From Planctomycetota bacterium (GTDB taxonomy: Bacteria > Planctomycetota > UBA1135 > GCA-002686595), in the NCBI GenBank assembly GCA_026692665.1, contig JAPLOF010000058.1, forward strand, positions 124,001-188,000: a DNA stretch of 64,000 nt. The letters run 5' to 3'. Below are positions 50,227 through 60,678 of the stretch, in pieces; the first letter of the stretch is position 1, and every line of letters begins with the position of its first letter. The notes under the pieces are model-generated. The model was not told the origin of the DNA and did no database searches. It worked only from the letters and a program-made list of their open reading frames with translations. The position numbers and the translations under genes are program-made.

Positions 50227-51303
50227 ATGCTGGCCTTCCTCAAGCGGCTGTTCGGTCTGGGCACGCCCCAGGCCAAGACTGCGCCTGAACCCCGCGCGCA
50301 GACCGCAACCCGGTCCCCGGTCCGCACGCAGAAGCACGTCGATCACGACGCGATCCCGGGCGCACTTCCCGCCCCGCGCGCCGTCCCGGCCATCGACGCC
50401 CCGGCGTGCAACAGCGACCTCCTGTCCATGCTGGACGGGCGCGATCACTTCAACGCCACGCTGACCGGCCGCGAGGAGGCCATCCTGGCCGCCGTCTCGC
50501 GCCGCGTGGAGTCGGGCGACCTGGTCCTGCCGGTCCTGGCCGCCACCAGCATGTCGGCCATGGAGATGACGTCGAAGAACACGGCCAGCGTGGCCGACAT
50601 CGTCGAGCTCATCGCCCACGACGCCGTGCTCTCGTCGGAGATGCTGCGCGTCGCGAACTCGGCGCTGTACGCCGGCGCGGTCCCGTGCACGACGCTTCGC
50701 GACGCCGTGGTGCGCCTCGGGATGCGCGCCACGCGCTCGATGATCATGTCCGTTTCGATGCGCACGATGCTCCTGCGCGACAAGGCGCTGGCCAACATCG
50801 CGCTCGAGGTCTGGCGACAGTCCCAGTCGGCCGCTCAGATCGCGCGCGCGATCGCGCCCAGCCTGGGCGTGGACCCGGAACGCGCCTTCCTGATCGGGCT
50901 CTTGCACGACATCGGCAAGGTGGCCCTGCTCGAGACCGTGCGGCGCGAGGTGCGCGACAAGGTCGAGATCCGGCCGTGCCTCCTCGGCCGCGTCTTCTTC
51001 CTGCAGCACGAGCGCGCCGGACAGCGCATCGCGGCGGCCTGGAAGCTGCCCGAGGAGCTGGTCTCCGTGGCGGGCTGCCACCACCACTACGAGCGCAATC
51101 AAGACCACATGCGCAGCGCCGCTCTGGCGCGGCTCGCGCACACACTCGACCTCGTGCTGTCGATCGGCGGCACCGGAGAGGCTCAGAGGCTCGAGAAGCT
51201 GCCCGAGTTCGACGTCTTCGAGGTGCCGATGGAGCGGCGACCGGAGATCCTCGAGATCGTGTGCGAGACCTTCACCGCCGCGCGCGAGACGACGGCCGGC
51301 TGA
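50227..51303 (+). CDS. HDOD-domain signalling protein
   Basis: HDOD proteins are non-catalytic or degenerate HD-like regulators in motility, cell-cycle and second-messenger networks. After a basic, Pro-rich linker (1-70) the domain spans about 80-300: IVELIAHDAVLSSEMLRVANSALY, TTLRDAVVRLGMRATRSMIMSVSM and ERAFLIGLLHDIGKVALLE, with an intact HD pair (H227, D228). Residues CHHHYERNQDH near 280 add further His. 358 residues. The ATG at 50227 sits at the start of a hydrophobic/basic helix (LAFLKRLFGLG). The 145-bp gap after gcvP shows no gene. Confidence 0.88.
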   Translation: MLAFLKRLFGLGTPQAKTAPEPRAQTATRSPVRTQKHVDHDAIPGALPAPRAVPAIDAPACNSDLLSMLDGRDHFNATLTGREEAILAAVSRRVESGDLVLPVLAATSMSAMEMTSKNTASVADIVELIAHDAVLSSEMLRVANSALYAGAVPCTTLRDAVVRLGMRATRSMIMSVSMRTMLLRDKALANIALEVWRQSQSAAQIARAIAPSLGVDPERAFLIGLLHDIGKVALLETVRREVRDKVEIRPCLLGRVFFLQHERAGQRIAAAWKLPEELVSVAGCHHHYERNQDHMRSAALARLAHTLDLVLSIGGTGEAQRLEKLPEFDVFEVPMERRPEILEIVCETFTAARETTAG

Positions 51304-51395
51304 ACCCCGCTCCCGTCGCGCGGAGTCCAAGCGGCCGTAGAGACGAAGGGAGCGGCGGGCGATCGGCTCGAGGCTGCTTCGGCTAGGATGCGCGC

Positions 51396-52124
51396 GTGGA
51401 GTCCTGGCGTCTCGTCGTGACGTGGGGCGCCGACCCGAGCTTCAACATGGGGCTCGACGAGGCCCTGCTGGAGGCTGCGGAAGCGCCGCCGACCCTGCGC
51501 CTGTACTCCTGGTCGCCGGACACGCTCTCGCTCGGCTACTTCCAGTCCCTCGCGGACGTGCCCGGACACGATCGCGCGCGCGCCCTGGTGCGGCGCATCA
51601 CGGGAGGAGGAGCGATCCACCACGTCCGCGAGCTGACCTTCTCCATCGCCACATCTCTCGACCATCCGATCTACCGCGGGCCCGTGGCCGAATCGTACGC
51701 GCGCGTCCACGCGGCGATCGCCGAGGCCCTGCGCGGAGCCGGCGTCGAGGCGACGCCGCGCGGCACGACGCCGCTCGACTCGGACCGCGCGGGCACCGGC
51801 ATGTGCTTCCACACGTCGACACCGCTGGACCTAGCCTGGGCCGGACGGAAAGGCGTGGGTTCCGCGCAGCGACGCAAGCATGGCCGAGTCGTGCACCACG
51901 GCTCGATCAAGCTCGGCGACTCCGTGCTCGAGACCGGCGTGGCGACGCTGCCCGGCCGCGGGACGAATCCGGGGCCGGCCGAGATCGGCACGCTGCTGAC
52001 GGAGGCCATGGCGAAGCACTTCGACCTCGCGTTCGAACGCGCGGTGCCCGACGCCGTCGAGCGCGGACGCGCGCGGCAACTGGGCGTGCGCTACATCGAT
52101 CCGGCGTTCGTGAGGTCGCGATGA
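51396..52124 (+). CDS. LipM-like octanoyltransferase / lipoate-protein ligase family
   Basis: Member of the biotin/lipoate ligase family. Most like LipM-type octanoyl-ACP:protein transferases, which prime lipoyl synthesis on GcvH. Visible: GADPSFNMGLDEALLE, LVRRITGGGAIHHVRELTFSI, and MCFHTSTPLDLAWAGRKGVGSAQRR, where C137 corresponds to the LipM nucleophile, followed by HGSI. 242 residues, no ATP-ligase accessory domain. GTG start; the stop overlaps the sulfatase-like gene (ATGA). Location downstream of gcvTHP supports a role in lipoylating GcvH, but an alternative acyl substrate is possible. Confidence 0.85.
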   Translation: MESWRLVVTWGADPSFNMGLDEALLEAAEAPPTLRLYSWSPDTLSLGYFQSLADVPGHDRARALVRRITGGGAIHHVRELTFSIATSLDHPIYRGPVAESYARVHAAIAEALRGAGVEATPRGTTPLDSDRAGTGMCFHTSTPLDLAWAGRKGVGSAQRRKHGRVVHHGSIKLGDSVLETGVATLPGRGTNPGPAEIGTLLTEAMAKHFDLAFERAVPDAVERGRARQLGVRYIDPAFVRSR

Positions 52125-53668
52125 GCTCCCACGCGCTCCTCCGCCGGGCCTCGCTCCTCCTCGCGCTCGCCGCGCCGGCGCTGCTCGCGACCTGCGGCCG
52201 GCCGCCGGCCCGCCCGAACGTCCTCCTGATCACGATCGACACGTGGCGCGCCGACCGGCTTTCCTGCGCCGGATTCCCGCGCGCCGTCACGCCGAACCTC
52301 GATCGGCTGGCAGCCGAAGGGCTGCGCTTCACGCACGTCTCCGCGCCGCGCGCGAAGACGACCCCGGCGCTGGCCTCGCTCCTCACCGGGCTCTATCCGC
52401 ACGAGCACGGCGCCCGCGACCTCTTGATGCCGCTCGCCCCCGTGCATCCCCTCCTCGCCGAGCGGATGCGCGCGGCCGGCTGGCGCACCGGGGCGATCGT
52501 CGGGAACTTCGTGCTGCGCGACGACTTCTCCGGCCTGGCGCGCGGCTTCGACTCGTGGACCGAGGACCTGCCCGACACGCTGGGAGTGCCGCCGGAAAAC
52601 GTGCCGCAGCGGACGGCGCGCTCGCTGACCGACGGCGCGCTGGCCGCCCTCGGCCTGGCGCAACCCGTCGGAACTCCCGGACCACGGTCCGCGTTCACGC
52701 GCGGCGATGCGCCCTGGTTCCTCTGGCTGCACTACATGGATCCGCACGGCGTGTACGAGGCGCCGCCCGAGCACCGCGTGTTCGAGCGCGCGGAACCGGA
52801 GTGGATCCCGCCCGCCCCCGCCCCGCGCGCGGACGGCCTGAATCGGCGCTGGATCGCCGACTACAACGTGCCGCCCGACGCGCGCGCCGCCGATGGCCGC
52901 ATCGACGCGGCGCGCGTGCGCGACCGCTACGACGCCGAGGTGCGCTACGCCGACGCGGAGATCGGGCGCCTGCTCGACGCGTTGCGCGCGGCGGGCCAGC
53001 TCGAGAACACGATCGTGGTGGTGACCGCCGACCACGGCGAGAGCCTGGGCGAGCAGGACTACTGGTTCGAGCACGGACGCAACGTGTCCGAGGCCACGCT
53101 GCGCGTGCCGCTGCTCGTGCGCTGGCCGAAGGACCTCCCGGGCGGACCCGGTGCGGGCGTGCGCGACGTCGACACGAGCCTGTGCGACGTGGCGCCGACG
53201 CTGCTCGATCTGCTCGGGCTGCCGCCGCTCGCGGACTCGGGCGGAACGCGCGGCATCTCGCTGGCGAACACCTGGAAGGCGGGTGGATCGCTGCAGCGCC
53301 CCGTCTTCGCCGAGAAGGTCGATCGCGACGAGAAGGAGGGCGCTGTCCAATCCAAGTCCGTGCGGATCGGCGACTGGAAGTGGATCCGCCGCTTCGCGCA
53401 CACGCGCGACTCGGGCTCGGGGAAGGAGCGGCTCGTCACGCTGTCCGACGAGCTGTACGACCTGGCCGCGGACCCGCGCGAGGCAACGAACCTGGCGGCG
53501 AGCCCGCCGCCGCGCGCTCCGGTCGAACGGCTCGTCGCCGAGCTCGTGCGCTTCACGGCGCTCGACGAGCGCTTCCCGGAACTCGGCGCGGTCCTGCGCG
53601 AGCACCGCGACGCGCTCGAGGGCGGCGACGCCGAGACGATCCGGATCCTGAAGGCGCTCGGGTACTGA
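52121..53668 (+). CDS. Sulfatase-fold lipoprotein lacking the formylglycine cysteine
   Basis: 515-residue exported lipoprotein (signal with LLATC, C25) of the alkaline-phosphatase/sulfatase superfamily. Metal ligands: ITIDTWRADRL (D40), VVVTADHGESLGEQ later, and an EHGR loop. The formylglycine signature (C/S-x-P-x-R) is T80-T-P-A-L84, so no formylglycine can form. Thr at this place is the nucleophile in phosphoethanolamine transferases and some phosphodiesterases of the superfamily, so a phosphotransferase or phosphatase role is possible. Coupled by ATGA overlap to the octanoyltransferase; no functional link is evident. Confidence 0.85.
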   Translation: MSSHALLRRASLLLALAAPALLATCGRPPARPNVLLITIDTWRADRLSCAGFPRAVTPNLDRLAAEGLRFTHVSAPRAKTTPALASLLTGLYPHEHGARDLLMPLAPVHPLLAERMRAAGWRTGAIVGNFVLRDDFSGLARGFDSWTEDLPDTLGVPPENVPQRTARSLTDGALAALGLAQPVGTPGPRSAFTRGDAPWFLWLHYMDPHGVYEAPPEHRVFERAEPEWIPPAPAPRADGLNRRWIADYNVPPDARAADGRIDAARVRDRYDAEVRYADAEIGRLLDALRAAGQLENTIVVVTADHGESLGEQDYWFEHGRNVSEATLRVPLLVRWPKDLPGGPGAGVRDVDTSLCDVAPTLLDLLGLPPLADSGGTRGISLANTWKAGGSLQRPVFAEKVDRDEKEGAVQSKSVRIGDWKWIRRFAHTRDSGSGKERLVTLSDELYDLAADPREATNLAASPPPRAPVERLVAELVRFTALDERFPELGAVLREHRDALEGGDAETIRILKALGY

Positions 53669-53830
53669 ACGCGGGGCTCTCACTCCGCGGCGTCGTGGCC
53701 AGGCTCGATTGCCCGGCGCCTCGCTCCTCGCCAGCGCCGACCCCTCCCTTCCCCGGAGGTCGAAGCGCTGGTCCCCGCGGATCCAGGCTGGCACACCCCC
53801 AGACTGCGAGCTGGTATCCTCGCACCCTCA

Positions 53831-56221
53831 ATGGATGAGTCCATTCGCCCCTCCAGGGGTACACCGCAAACGGATGGCTCAGGGCAAAGCCGTCAGAATC
53901 CTGCGCGACTCGACGCGTTACCAGCAGAGGCGACGCTTGTCGGCCATTACCGAATTCTCGCGAAGCTCGGCGAGGGCGGAATGGGAGTGGTGTACGAAGC
54001 GCTTCAAGAGAGCCCACGGCGATCGGTGGCACTCAAGATCGTCCGCGGTGGCGGGCTCGTCGACGCAACCAGCGTCAAGCTCTTCCAGCGCGAGGCCGAA
54101 GCGCTCGCACGTCTCGACCACCCCAACATCGCGGCTATCTACGAGGCCGGGCAAACCGACGAAGGTCAGCACTTCTTCGCGATGGAGCTGGTGCGCGGCA
54201 CGACCCTCGATGCCTGGCGCGAACGCCGGCCCGCCGTCGACGCGCACGGCGAGATCGCAGCGCGCCTGAGGATCTTCCGCGCGATCTGTGACGCGGTCGG
54301 CTATGCGCATCAACGCGGCGTGATCCATCGCGACCTGAAGCCGGGCAACATCCTTGTCCCGCACGCACTCGTGACGGATACGAAAACGGCTTCCACCGCG
54401 GCACTGCCCCTCGTCAAGATCCTCGACTTCGGCCTGGCGCGCATCATCGACAGCGAGGTCGCCGGCGCGAGCATCGCCACGGAACTCGGCGCGATCAAGG
54501 GCACGCTAGCGTACATGAGTCCGGAGCAGGCGCGCGGCAACCCCGCCGACATCGACACGCGTACGGACGTCTTTGCCCTGGGCGTCATCCTCTACGAACT
54601 CCTGACTGGGACGCGGCCTCTCGGCATCGCCTCATCTTCGATCGTGGAGGCGCTACGGACGATCTCGGAAGGTGTTGCGATCCCGATCAGGCAGGCCTGG
54701 CCGGCACGAACGCGAATCGACGTCGACCTCGCGACGATCGTGCACAAGGCGCTCGAGAAAGAGCCGGGCGATCGTTACTCGAGCGCCGAGGCGCTCGCGG
54801 AGGACATCGATCGATTCCTCGCATCGCAGCCCATTCGTGCGCGACCGCAGAGCACGATGTATCAGCTGCGCAAGCTGATGGTGCGCCAGAAGGGACCATT
54901 TGCTGCGGCAGCCCTCGGTCTGGTGATGATCATCGGCTTCGCCCTGGCCATGAGCGTCCTGTACGCCCGTTCCGAGCGCAACCTCGGGCGAGCTCTGGGC
55001 GCGGAGTCCGAAGCCAAGGAGAACTTCCGTCTCGCGCGCGGCGCTGTCGACCGCTACTTCACGACGGTCAGCGAGAATCCCGATCTGCGCGCGCACGGCC
55101 TCGAACGCCTGCGACGCTCGCTCCTTGAGACCGCGCGCGTCTTCTATACGGACTTCGTGAAGCGACAGAGCGCTCGCACGGACCTGCGCGCGGAACTCGG
55201 CGGGGCGATGATCCGGCTCGCGAACATGGACCGCGTGCTCGGCAACAGCACCGCGGCCGAGGATGCGGGGCTCGAAGGGCTGCGCATCTACGGCGCGCTC
55301 GCCGCCCAGGATCCGTCGAATCTGCACTACCGTCGAGAACTCGCTGTTCTCCAGAGCAATCTTGGACTCCTGTACGGGGATACCAGCCGCGCCCCGGAGG
55401 CCGAGCTTGCCTTCCGGAGCGCGCTCGAAGTCGACGAAGCGCTCGTGCGGGAAGGCCAGAGCAACGCCGAGGACGACGGACGACGGGCAAATACTCTCGA
55501 CAACCTGGCCCTGGTCTACGAGCGCACGATGCGGCTGCCGGAAGCGGAGAAGCTACATCGCGAGGCGGTCGACCTGCGGGAGGCGCTCGTCGCGCAGCAC
55601 CCCGAGGAAGAGAGCTTCAGGCTCGAGCTCGTCCAGAGCTACAACAACATGGCCACGCTCTTCGGGAACGCCGGACGGGCGAACGAGGCCGAGCCGTTCC
55701 TCCTGCGCGCGCTGCCGATCGCCGAGAAACTCGTGGCGAGCGCACCCGACAGCCCGCAGTACGAGAATGTGCTGGCGGCGAGCTACAGCAATCTCGCCGG
55801 TGTCCTGATGCTGGATGGCCGACTCGACGAGGCGCGTGGTCACTACCAACGCGAGCTCGAGACGCGCCGGCGTCTCTCGCGCGACCATCCAGCGGTCATC
55901 GAGTACGAGCTCTTCCTCGGCAGCGTGCTCTGCAACCTGGGGGAGCTCGAGGTGCGCTCGGGCCAACCCGCCCTCGCGTTGCCGGCCTTCAACGAGTCCC
56001 TGAGGACCTTCGACACGCTCCTTGCGCGCGATTCGCGGAACACGACTGGTCGCTACTACGCTTCGTACACCCTTTCCTGGCGTGCACGCGCACTCGAGGA
56101 GCTCGCGCGGAAGGAGGAGGCACTTGCCGATTGGGAACGTGCGATCGAGCTCGATGATCGCAACGATCCCGCGCTGCGTGCAGGCCGCGATCGGATGAAG
56201 AGCGCCTTGACGACGAAGTGA
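53831..56221 (+). CDS. Transmembrane Ser/Thr protein kinase with TPR sensor region
   Basis: Hanks-type kinase: glycine loop LGEGGMGVVYEA (about 46-57), invariant Lys in VALKIVRG, catalytic HRDLKPGNIL (about 166-175), DFGLA and the APE-like MSPEQARG. One membrane helix at about 355-376 separates it from a C-terminal TPR array (about 400-790; for example SNLGLLYGDTSRAPEAELAFRSALEVDEAL). 796 residues. The typical planctomycete/myxobacterial layout suggests external or protein ligand sensing. Third-position GC is visibly lower than in neighbouring genes. No sigma factor is adjacent, unlike many PknB-type loci. Confidence 0.93.
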   Translation: MDESIRPSRGTPQTDGSGQSRQNPARLDALPAEATLVGHYRILAKLGEGGMGVVYEALQESPRRSVALKIVRGGGLVDATSVKLFQREAEALARLDHPNIAAIYEAGQTDEGQHFFAMELVRGTTLDAWRERRPAVDAHGEIAARLRIFRAICDAVGYAHQRGVIHRDLKPGNILVPHALVTDTKTASTAALPLVKILDFGLARIIDSEVAGASIATELGAIKGTLAYMSPEQARGNPADIDTRTDVFALGVILYELLTGTRPLGIASSSIVEALRTISEGVAIPIRQAWPARTRIDVDLATIVHKALEKEPGDRYSSAEALAEDIDRFLASQPIRARPQSTMYQLRKLMVRQKGPFAAAALGLVMIIGFALAMSVLYARSERNLGRALGAESEAKENFRLARGAVDRYFTTVSENPDLRAHGLERLRRSLLETARVFYTDFVKRQSARTDLRAELGGAMIRLANMDRVLGNSTAAEDAGLEGLRIYGALAAQDPSNLHYRRELAVLQSNLGLLYGDTSRAPEAELAFRSALEVDEALVREGQSNAEDDGRRANTLDNLALVYERTMRLPEAEKLHREAVDLREALVAQHPEEESFRLELVQSYNNMATLFGNAGRANEAEPFLLRALPIAEKLVASAPDSPQYENVLAASYSNLAGVLMLDGRLDEARGHYQRELETRRRLSRDHPAVIEYELFLGSVLCNLGELEVRSGQPALALPAFNESLRTFDTLLARDSRNTTGRYYASYTLSWRARALEELARKEEALADWERAIELDDRNDPALRAGRDRMKSALTTK

Positions 56222-56246
56222 TCGAATCGCAGGCAGCCCGCGGCGC

Positions 56247-56930
56247 CTAGCCCCGTGGAGTTCCCCCCCTACCCCCGAGTTCCGCGAGCACGCGCGCCGT
56301 CTCCGGACACCGCTCCGGTTCCGCGTCGAGCAGGCGCGCCAGCCGCTCCAGATCCGCCGCACCGTCCACGTCGAACGACGCGGGCAGGATCTCGCAGCGG
56401 ACACCGGAATCGCGCGCGCGCTCGAGCGTCTGCTCCAGGACGCGGTCCGTGCTCCAGGCGATGTCCGTCAGCAACCCGGGGCACGGCCGCCGCAGCCCGA
56501 TCAGGACGTAGCCCCCGTCCTCGGCCGGACCGAGCACGCAATCGGCGCGCTCGAGCGCCTCGAACGCCGTGCGCAGCGTGCTGGCCGCGAGGTGCGGCGC
56601 GTCCGTGCCGATCATCACGGCACGGGTGGCGCCGCCGGCGAACGCGACCTCGAAGGCAGCGCGCATGCGCTGGCCGAGATCGCCCTCGACCTGGGGCGCG
56701 AGCACCGCAGCGGGCGCGACCGCGCGAAACCACTCGGCGCTCTCCGGCGGAGCGTGGCACACGAGGGTCCGCGCGTCGTCGACCGCCGCGCACACGGCCA
56801 GCGTGTCGCGCACGAACGCATCGGCGAGCCGCGCGACGTCCTCGAGCGAGAGCCCGGTCTCGCGCTGCAGGCGCGTCTTGGCCAGACCGGGCAGAGGCGC
56901 CTTGGCCATGACGATGAGCACGCGCGACAT
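56247..56930 (-). CDS. DUF2064/TIGR04282 glycosyltransferase-like protein
   Basis: GT-A-like protein of the DUF2064 family, some members of which are named for arsenosugar biosynthesis. Features: VLIVMAKAPLPGLAKTRLQ at the N-terminus, VEGDLGQRMRAAFEVAF, VMIGTDAPHLAASTLRTAFEAL and LGPAEDGGYVLIGLR, then DIAWSTDRVLEQTLERA. 227 residues, full length. No arsenic methylation genes lie nearby. It follows the acyl-CoA dehydrogenase by 17 bp on the same strand and is probably co-transcribed. Confidence 0.9.
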   Translation of the reverse strand: MSRVLIVMAKAPLPGLAKTRLQRETGLSLEDVARLADAFVRDTLAVCAAVDDARTLVCHAPPESAEWFRAVAPAAVLAPQVEGDLGQRMRAAFEVAFAGGATRAVMIGTDAPHLAASTLRTAFEALERADCVLGPAEDGGYVLIGLRRPCPGLLTDIAWSTDRVLEQTLERARDSGVRCEILPASFDVDGAADLERLARLLDAEPERCPETARVLAELGGRGGTPRG

Positions 56931-56947
56931 GGATTCGTCGGCTCCGA

Positions 56948-58096
<1,149 letters not shown>

Positions 58097-58305
58097 GGGG
58101 TGCGGTGCGGAGGCCAGGAGAGGGGGTGCGGGGTCGCGCGGCGCGTTTCCGGGAGGAACCTCGGGCACGATCCCTGGTTCATCCCATCCGCAGGATGAAG
58201 GAGTCCGCCCCGCGATTCCACGGAGCGCGCCCGGAGTCGCGTGCCCCTGCCCGGGAAAACCCCTAAGATCGAGAGCCAGGCCGGACCCGAGAGTCCGGAA
58301 CCCCC

Positions 58306-59112
58306 ATGAAGATCCTCCTCGTCCTCGTCGGCCTCCTCGTCGCCGGAGCCGCGGGCGCCACAGGCGCGCTGTTGTTCGCCCCGATCCCGCAGACCTCGAC
58401 GGCAGCCGCCGTCGAGCCGGTGCGGCCGGCCGCGGCGGCCGCGACCCTGCCGGCCGATGCCGCGCACCGCATGGACGCCCTCGCCATGGAGGTCGCCGAC
58501 CTGCAGGCCCAGATCCGCGAGCTGAAGTCCACGGCCGCTCGCTCGGCCGTCGTCGCGCCCGAGTCCGCGCCGCAGGTGGCGGCCGCTTCGAGCACGGCGG
58601 TCCCGGCCGCGCAGCGCGAGCAGATCCTGCAGGTCCTCGCCGACGCCAAGGCCGAAGAGGCCCGTCTGCGCGAGGAAGAACGCCTGAAGCGCGAAGAAGA
58701 GGCCCGCCTGCAGCGCGCGGACCGCATGGCCCAGCGCTTCGGCATGAACGAGGCGCAGGAGCGCGAGCTGGTCGACTTCTACGCCGTCTCGCGTGCGAAG
58801 CTCGACGAAATGCGCGAGTCGATGCGCCTGGCGCGCGAGAGCGGCACTTTGGACGGCGAGCAGATGCGTGCCACCATGCGCGACACCCGCGACTGGGCGA
58901 GCGCGGAGCTCGAGCGTCGGTTCGGCCCCGACCTGGGCAAGCAGATCGCCGAGACGGAGATGGACCGATTCCGCGGCGGTGGCTTCGGCGGCGGCGGCGC
59001 GGACGGCACGGACGGCAATCGCCCGGCCCGTCGCGGCGGCGGCGGCGGGAACGGAAGTGGGAACGCGAACGGCGGCGGCGGCAACGGTCCCGGAGGCCCT
59101 CCGGGCGGATGA
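58306..59112 (+). CDS. Membrane-anchored coiled-coil protein with Gly-rich tail
   Basis: No family recognised. An N-terminal signal anchor (3-25) is followed by an Ala/Pro linker, a short coiled coil (HRMDALAMEVADLQAQIRELK, about 55-75) and a long charged helix (AQREQILQVLADAKAEEARLREEERLKREEEARLQRADRM, read in parts). A helical region (140-215) with FGMNEAQERELVDFYAVSR follows, and the C-terminus is an unstructured Gly/Asn-rich tail (about 220-268). The stop overlaps psd (ATGA). It may be a periplasmic scaffold or metal-resistance-like helical protein. Confidence 0.78.
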   Translation: MKILLVLVGLLVAGAAGATGALLFAPIPQTSTAAAVEPVRPAAAAATLPADAAHRMDALAMEVADLQAQIRELKSTAARSAVVAPESAPQVAAASSTAVPAAQREQILQVLADAKAEEARLREEERLKREEEARLQRADRMAQRFGMNEAQERELVDFYAVSRAKLDEMRESMRLARESGTLDGEQMRATMRDTRDWASAELERRFGPDLGKQIAETEMDRFRGGGFGGGGADGTDGNRPARRGGGGGNGSGNANGGGGNGPGGPPGG

Positions 59113-59912
59113 CGCGCTTCGCGCGCCGGGGTCTCTCCCGGCTGGTGGGCTGGGCGACCGATCGGCGCGTGCCGCGCTTCCTGCGCGGCACCGTCTACGG
59201 CGGTTTTGCGCGCTATGCGGGCGCGGACCTCTCCGAGGTCCGTCTCGCGATCGACGACTTTCCGAGCCTCGGAGCGTTCTTCATCCGCGAGCTGAAAGCC
59301 GGTTCGCGCCCGATCGACCCCCATCCCGACGCGCTCGTCTCGCCCGTCGACGGCACCATCCAGACGGTGTGCGCGATCGAGCAGGGCACGGTCCTCCAGG
59401 CGAAGGGTCGTTCCTATCCGGTGGCCGAGCTGTGCGGCGGCCTCGAGCAGGGCCTCGAGCTCGAAGGCGGCTCGGCGTGGACGGTCTACCTCTCGCCGCG
59501 CGACTACCACCGCATCCACGCCCCCATCGCGGCGCGACTCGACGCGGCCCGTTGGATCGACGGCGAGCGCTTCTCGGTCGCGCCGAAGGTCCTCGATCGC
59601 CGCCGCGTGCTCGACGTGAACGAGCGCTGCGTCCTGCGCCTCGAGAGCGCGCGCGGCACCTTCCTCCTCGTCCTCGTCGGAGCGCTGAACGTCGGCCGCA
59701 TCCGCGTCGTCGGCGTGCAACCGAGCTACGCGCCGCAACCGGTGCGGCCCGGCTCGCGCTTCGAGCGCGGCGCCGAGCTCGCGCGCTTCGAGATGGGCTC
59801 GACCATCGTGTTGATCGCGCCACGCGGCGTCGCGTCGCCGACCGCGAGCCTCGCTTCGGGCCAAGGTGTCCGGCTCGGCGCCCGGATCGGGAACCTCCTC
59901 GGGCGCGCATGA
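59109..59912 (+). CDS. psd: Phosphatidylserine decarboxylase
   Basis: Pyruvoyl-dependent enzyme making phosphatidylethanolamine from phosphatidylserine. SPVDGTIQTV, YLSPRDYHRIHAPI (active-site Asp/His) and ALNVGRIRV are classic. Self-cleavage should occur at the GST of MGSTIVL with S231 becoming the pyruvoyl group; Met replaces the usual Leu of LGST. 267 residues. It lies between two coupled genes by 4-bp overlaps. No pss gene is visible in the window. Confidence 0.93.
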   Translation: MTRFARRGLSRLVGWATDRRVPRFLRGTVYGGFARYAGADLSEVRLAIDDFPSLGAFFIRELKAGSRPIDPHPDALVSPVDGTIQTVCAIEQGTVLQAKGRSYPVAELCGGLEQGLELEGGSAWTVYLSPRDYHRIHAPIAARLDAARWIDGERFSVAPKVLDRRRVLDVNERCVLRLESARGTFLLVLVGALNVGRIRVVGVQPSYAPQPVRPGSRFERGAELARFEMGSTIVLIAPRGVASPTASLASGQGVRLGARIGNLLGRA

Positions 59913-60505
59913 GCCTCGCGGATCCGGACCGGCGCCTCGCGCGCCTCTTCGCGGCCTGCGTGCTGGGCGAGTGGGCCGAAGTGCGCGCCCAGCGCGCGGC
60001 CGCGGGCCCCGGCGAACCCGACCGACGCTGGCGCGAGGCCGCACTCATGATCCACGTCTTCGCCGGCGTGCCGCGCGCCGTGGAGTCGTACGGCGTGCTC
60101 GAGTCGGCCGGCGGGCTCGGGAACCCGGACCCGGCCGAGCTCGCCGAGCCGGCCGGCGCGGGCGGCGCCGAGCTCTTCGCGCGCATCTACGCCGAAGGGT
60201 CGGACGAGGTGCGCGCACTCCTGACGCGCCACCATCCGCTCTTCGCGCGCTACGTCCTGGAGCACGCCTACGGGCGCGTGCTGTCGCGGCCCGGGCTCGG
60301 CGCGGACCGCCGAGAGCTGCTGGCCTGCGCGGCTCTCGCGGTGCTGGGCCAGGAACGCCAGCTCGCGAGCCACGCCCGCGGCGCCGTGCGCTGCGGGGCG
60401 TCCCCGGCGGAGATCGCCGCCGTCATCGAGGCCGTGGCCGACCTCGGGACGCCGGAGGGGATGGAGTCCGCGCGGCAGGTGGTGCGGCGGTTCGCACGGG
60501 CCTGA
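59909..60505 (+). CDS. Carboxymuconolactone decarboxylase / AhpD-like helical protein
   Basis: All-helical alkylhydroperoxidase-D fold protein. C-terminal RRELLACAALAVLGQERQLASHARGAVRCGASPAEIAAVIE matches the CMD pattern in parts; the AhpD CxxC peroxidatic pair is missing, so a decarboxylase-like or non-catalytic role is likelier than peroxidase. 198 residues. Starts with ATGA overlap on psd, so it is expressed with phospholipid synthesis, which is unexplained. Confidence 0.82.
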   Translation: MSLADPDRRLARLFAACVLGEWAEVRAQRAAAGPGEPDRRWREAALMIHVFAGVPRAVESYGVLESAGGLGNPDPAELAEPAGAGGAELFARIYAEGSDEVRALLTRHHPLFARYVLEHAYGRVLSRPGLGADRRELLACAALAVLGQERQLASHARGAVRCGASPAEIAAVIEAVADLGTPEGMESARQVVRRFARA

Positions 60506-60678
60506 GCGCGGCGGCCGAAGGGCTCGGGCGAGGCGGGCCGCATTCCGGAGTCGCGCCCCCCGCCGTTCGTGAATTTTCGAAGAATCTCGCCCACGCCTCC
60601 TTGGGCCTGCACGGACTCGGGTCCTCGGATCCTGGCCGGTGAGCTCGTACCGCTGCCCGGGATCCAGCCCCCCGAGCC

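Noticed and set aside
53789-53820. TGGCAC (53789-53794) and TATCCT (53815-53820) ahead of the kinase gene as promoters
   Set aside because: TGGCAC lacks a -12 GC element at sigma-54 spacing, and TATCCT has no -35 box 16-18 bp upstream.
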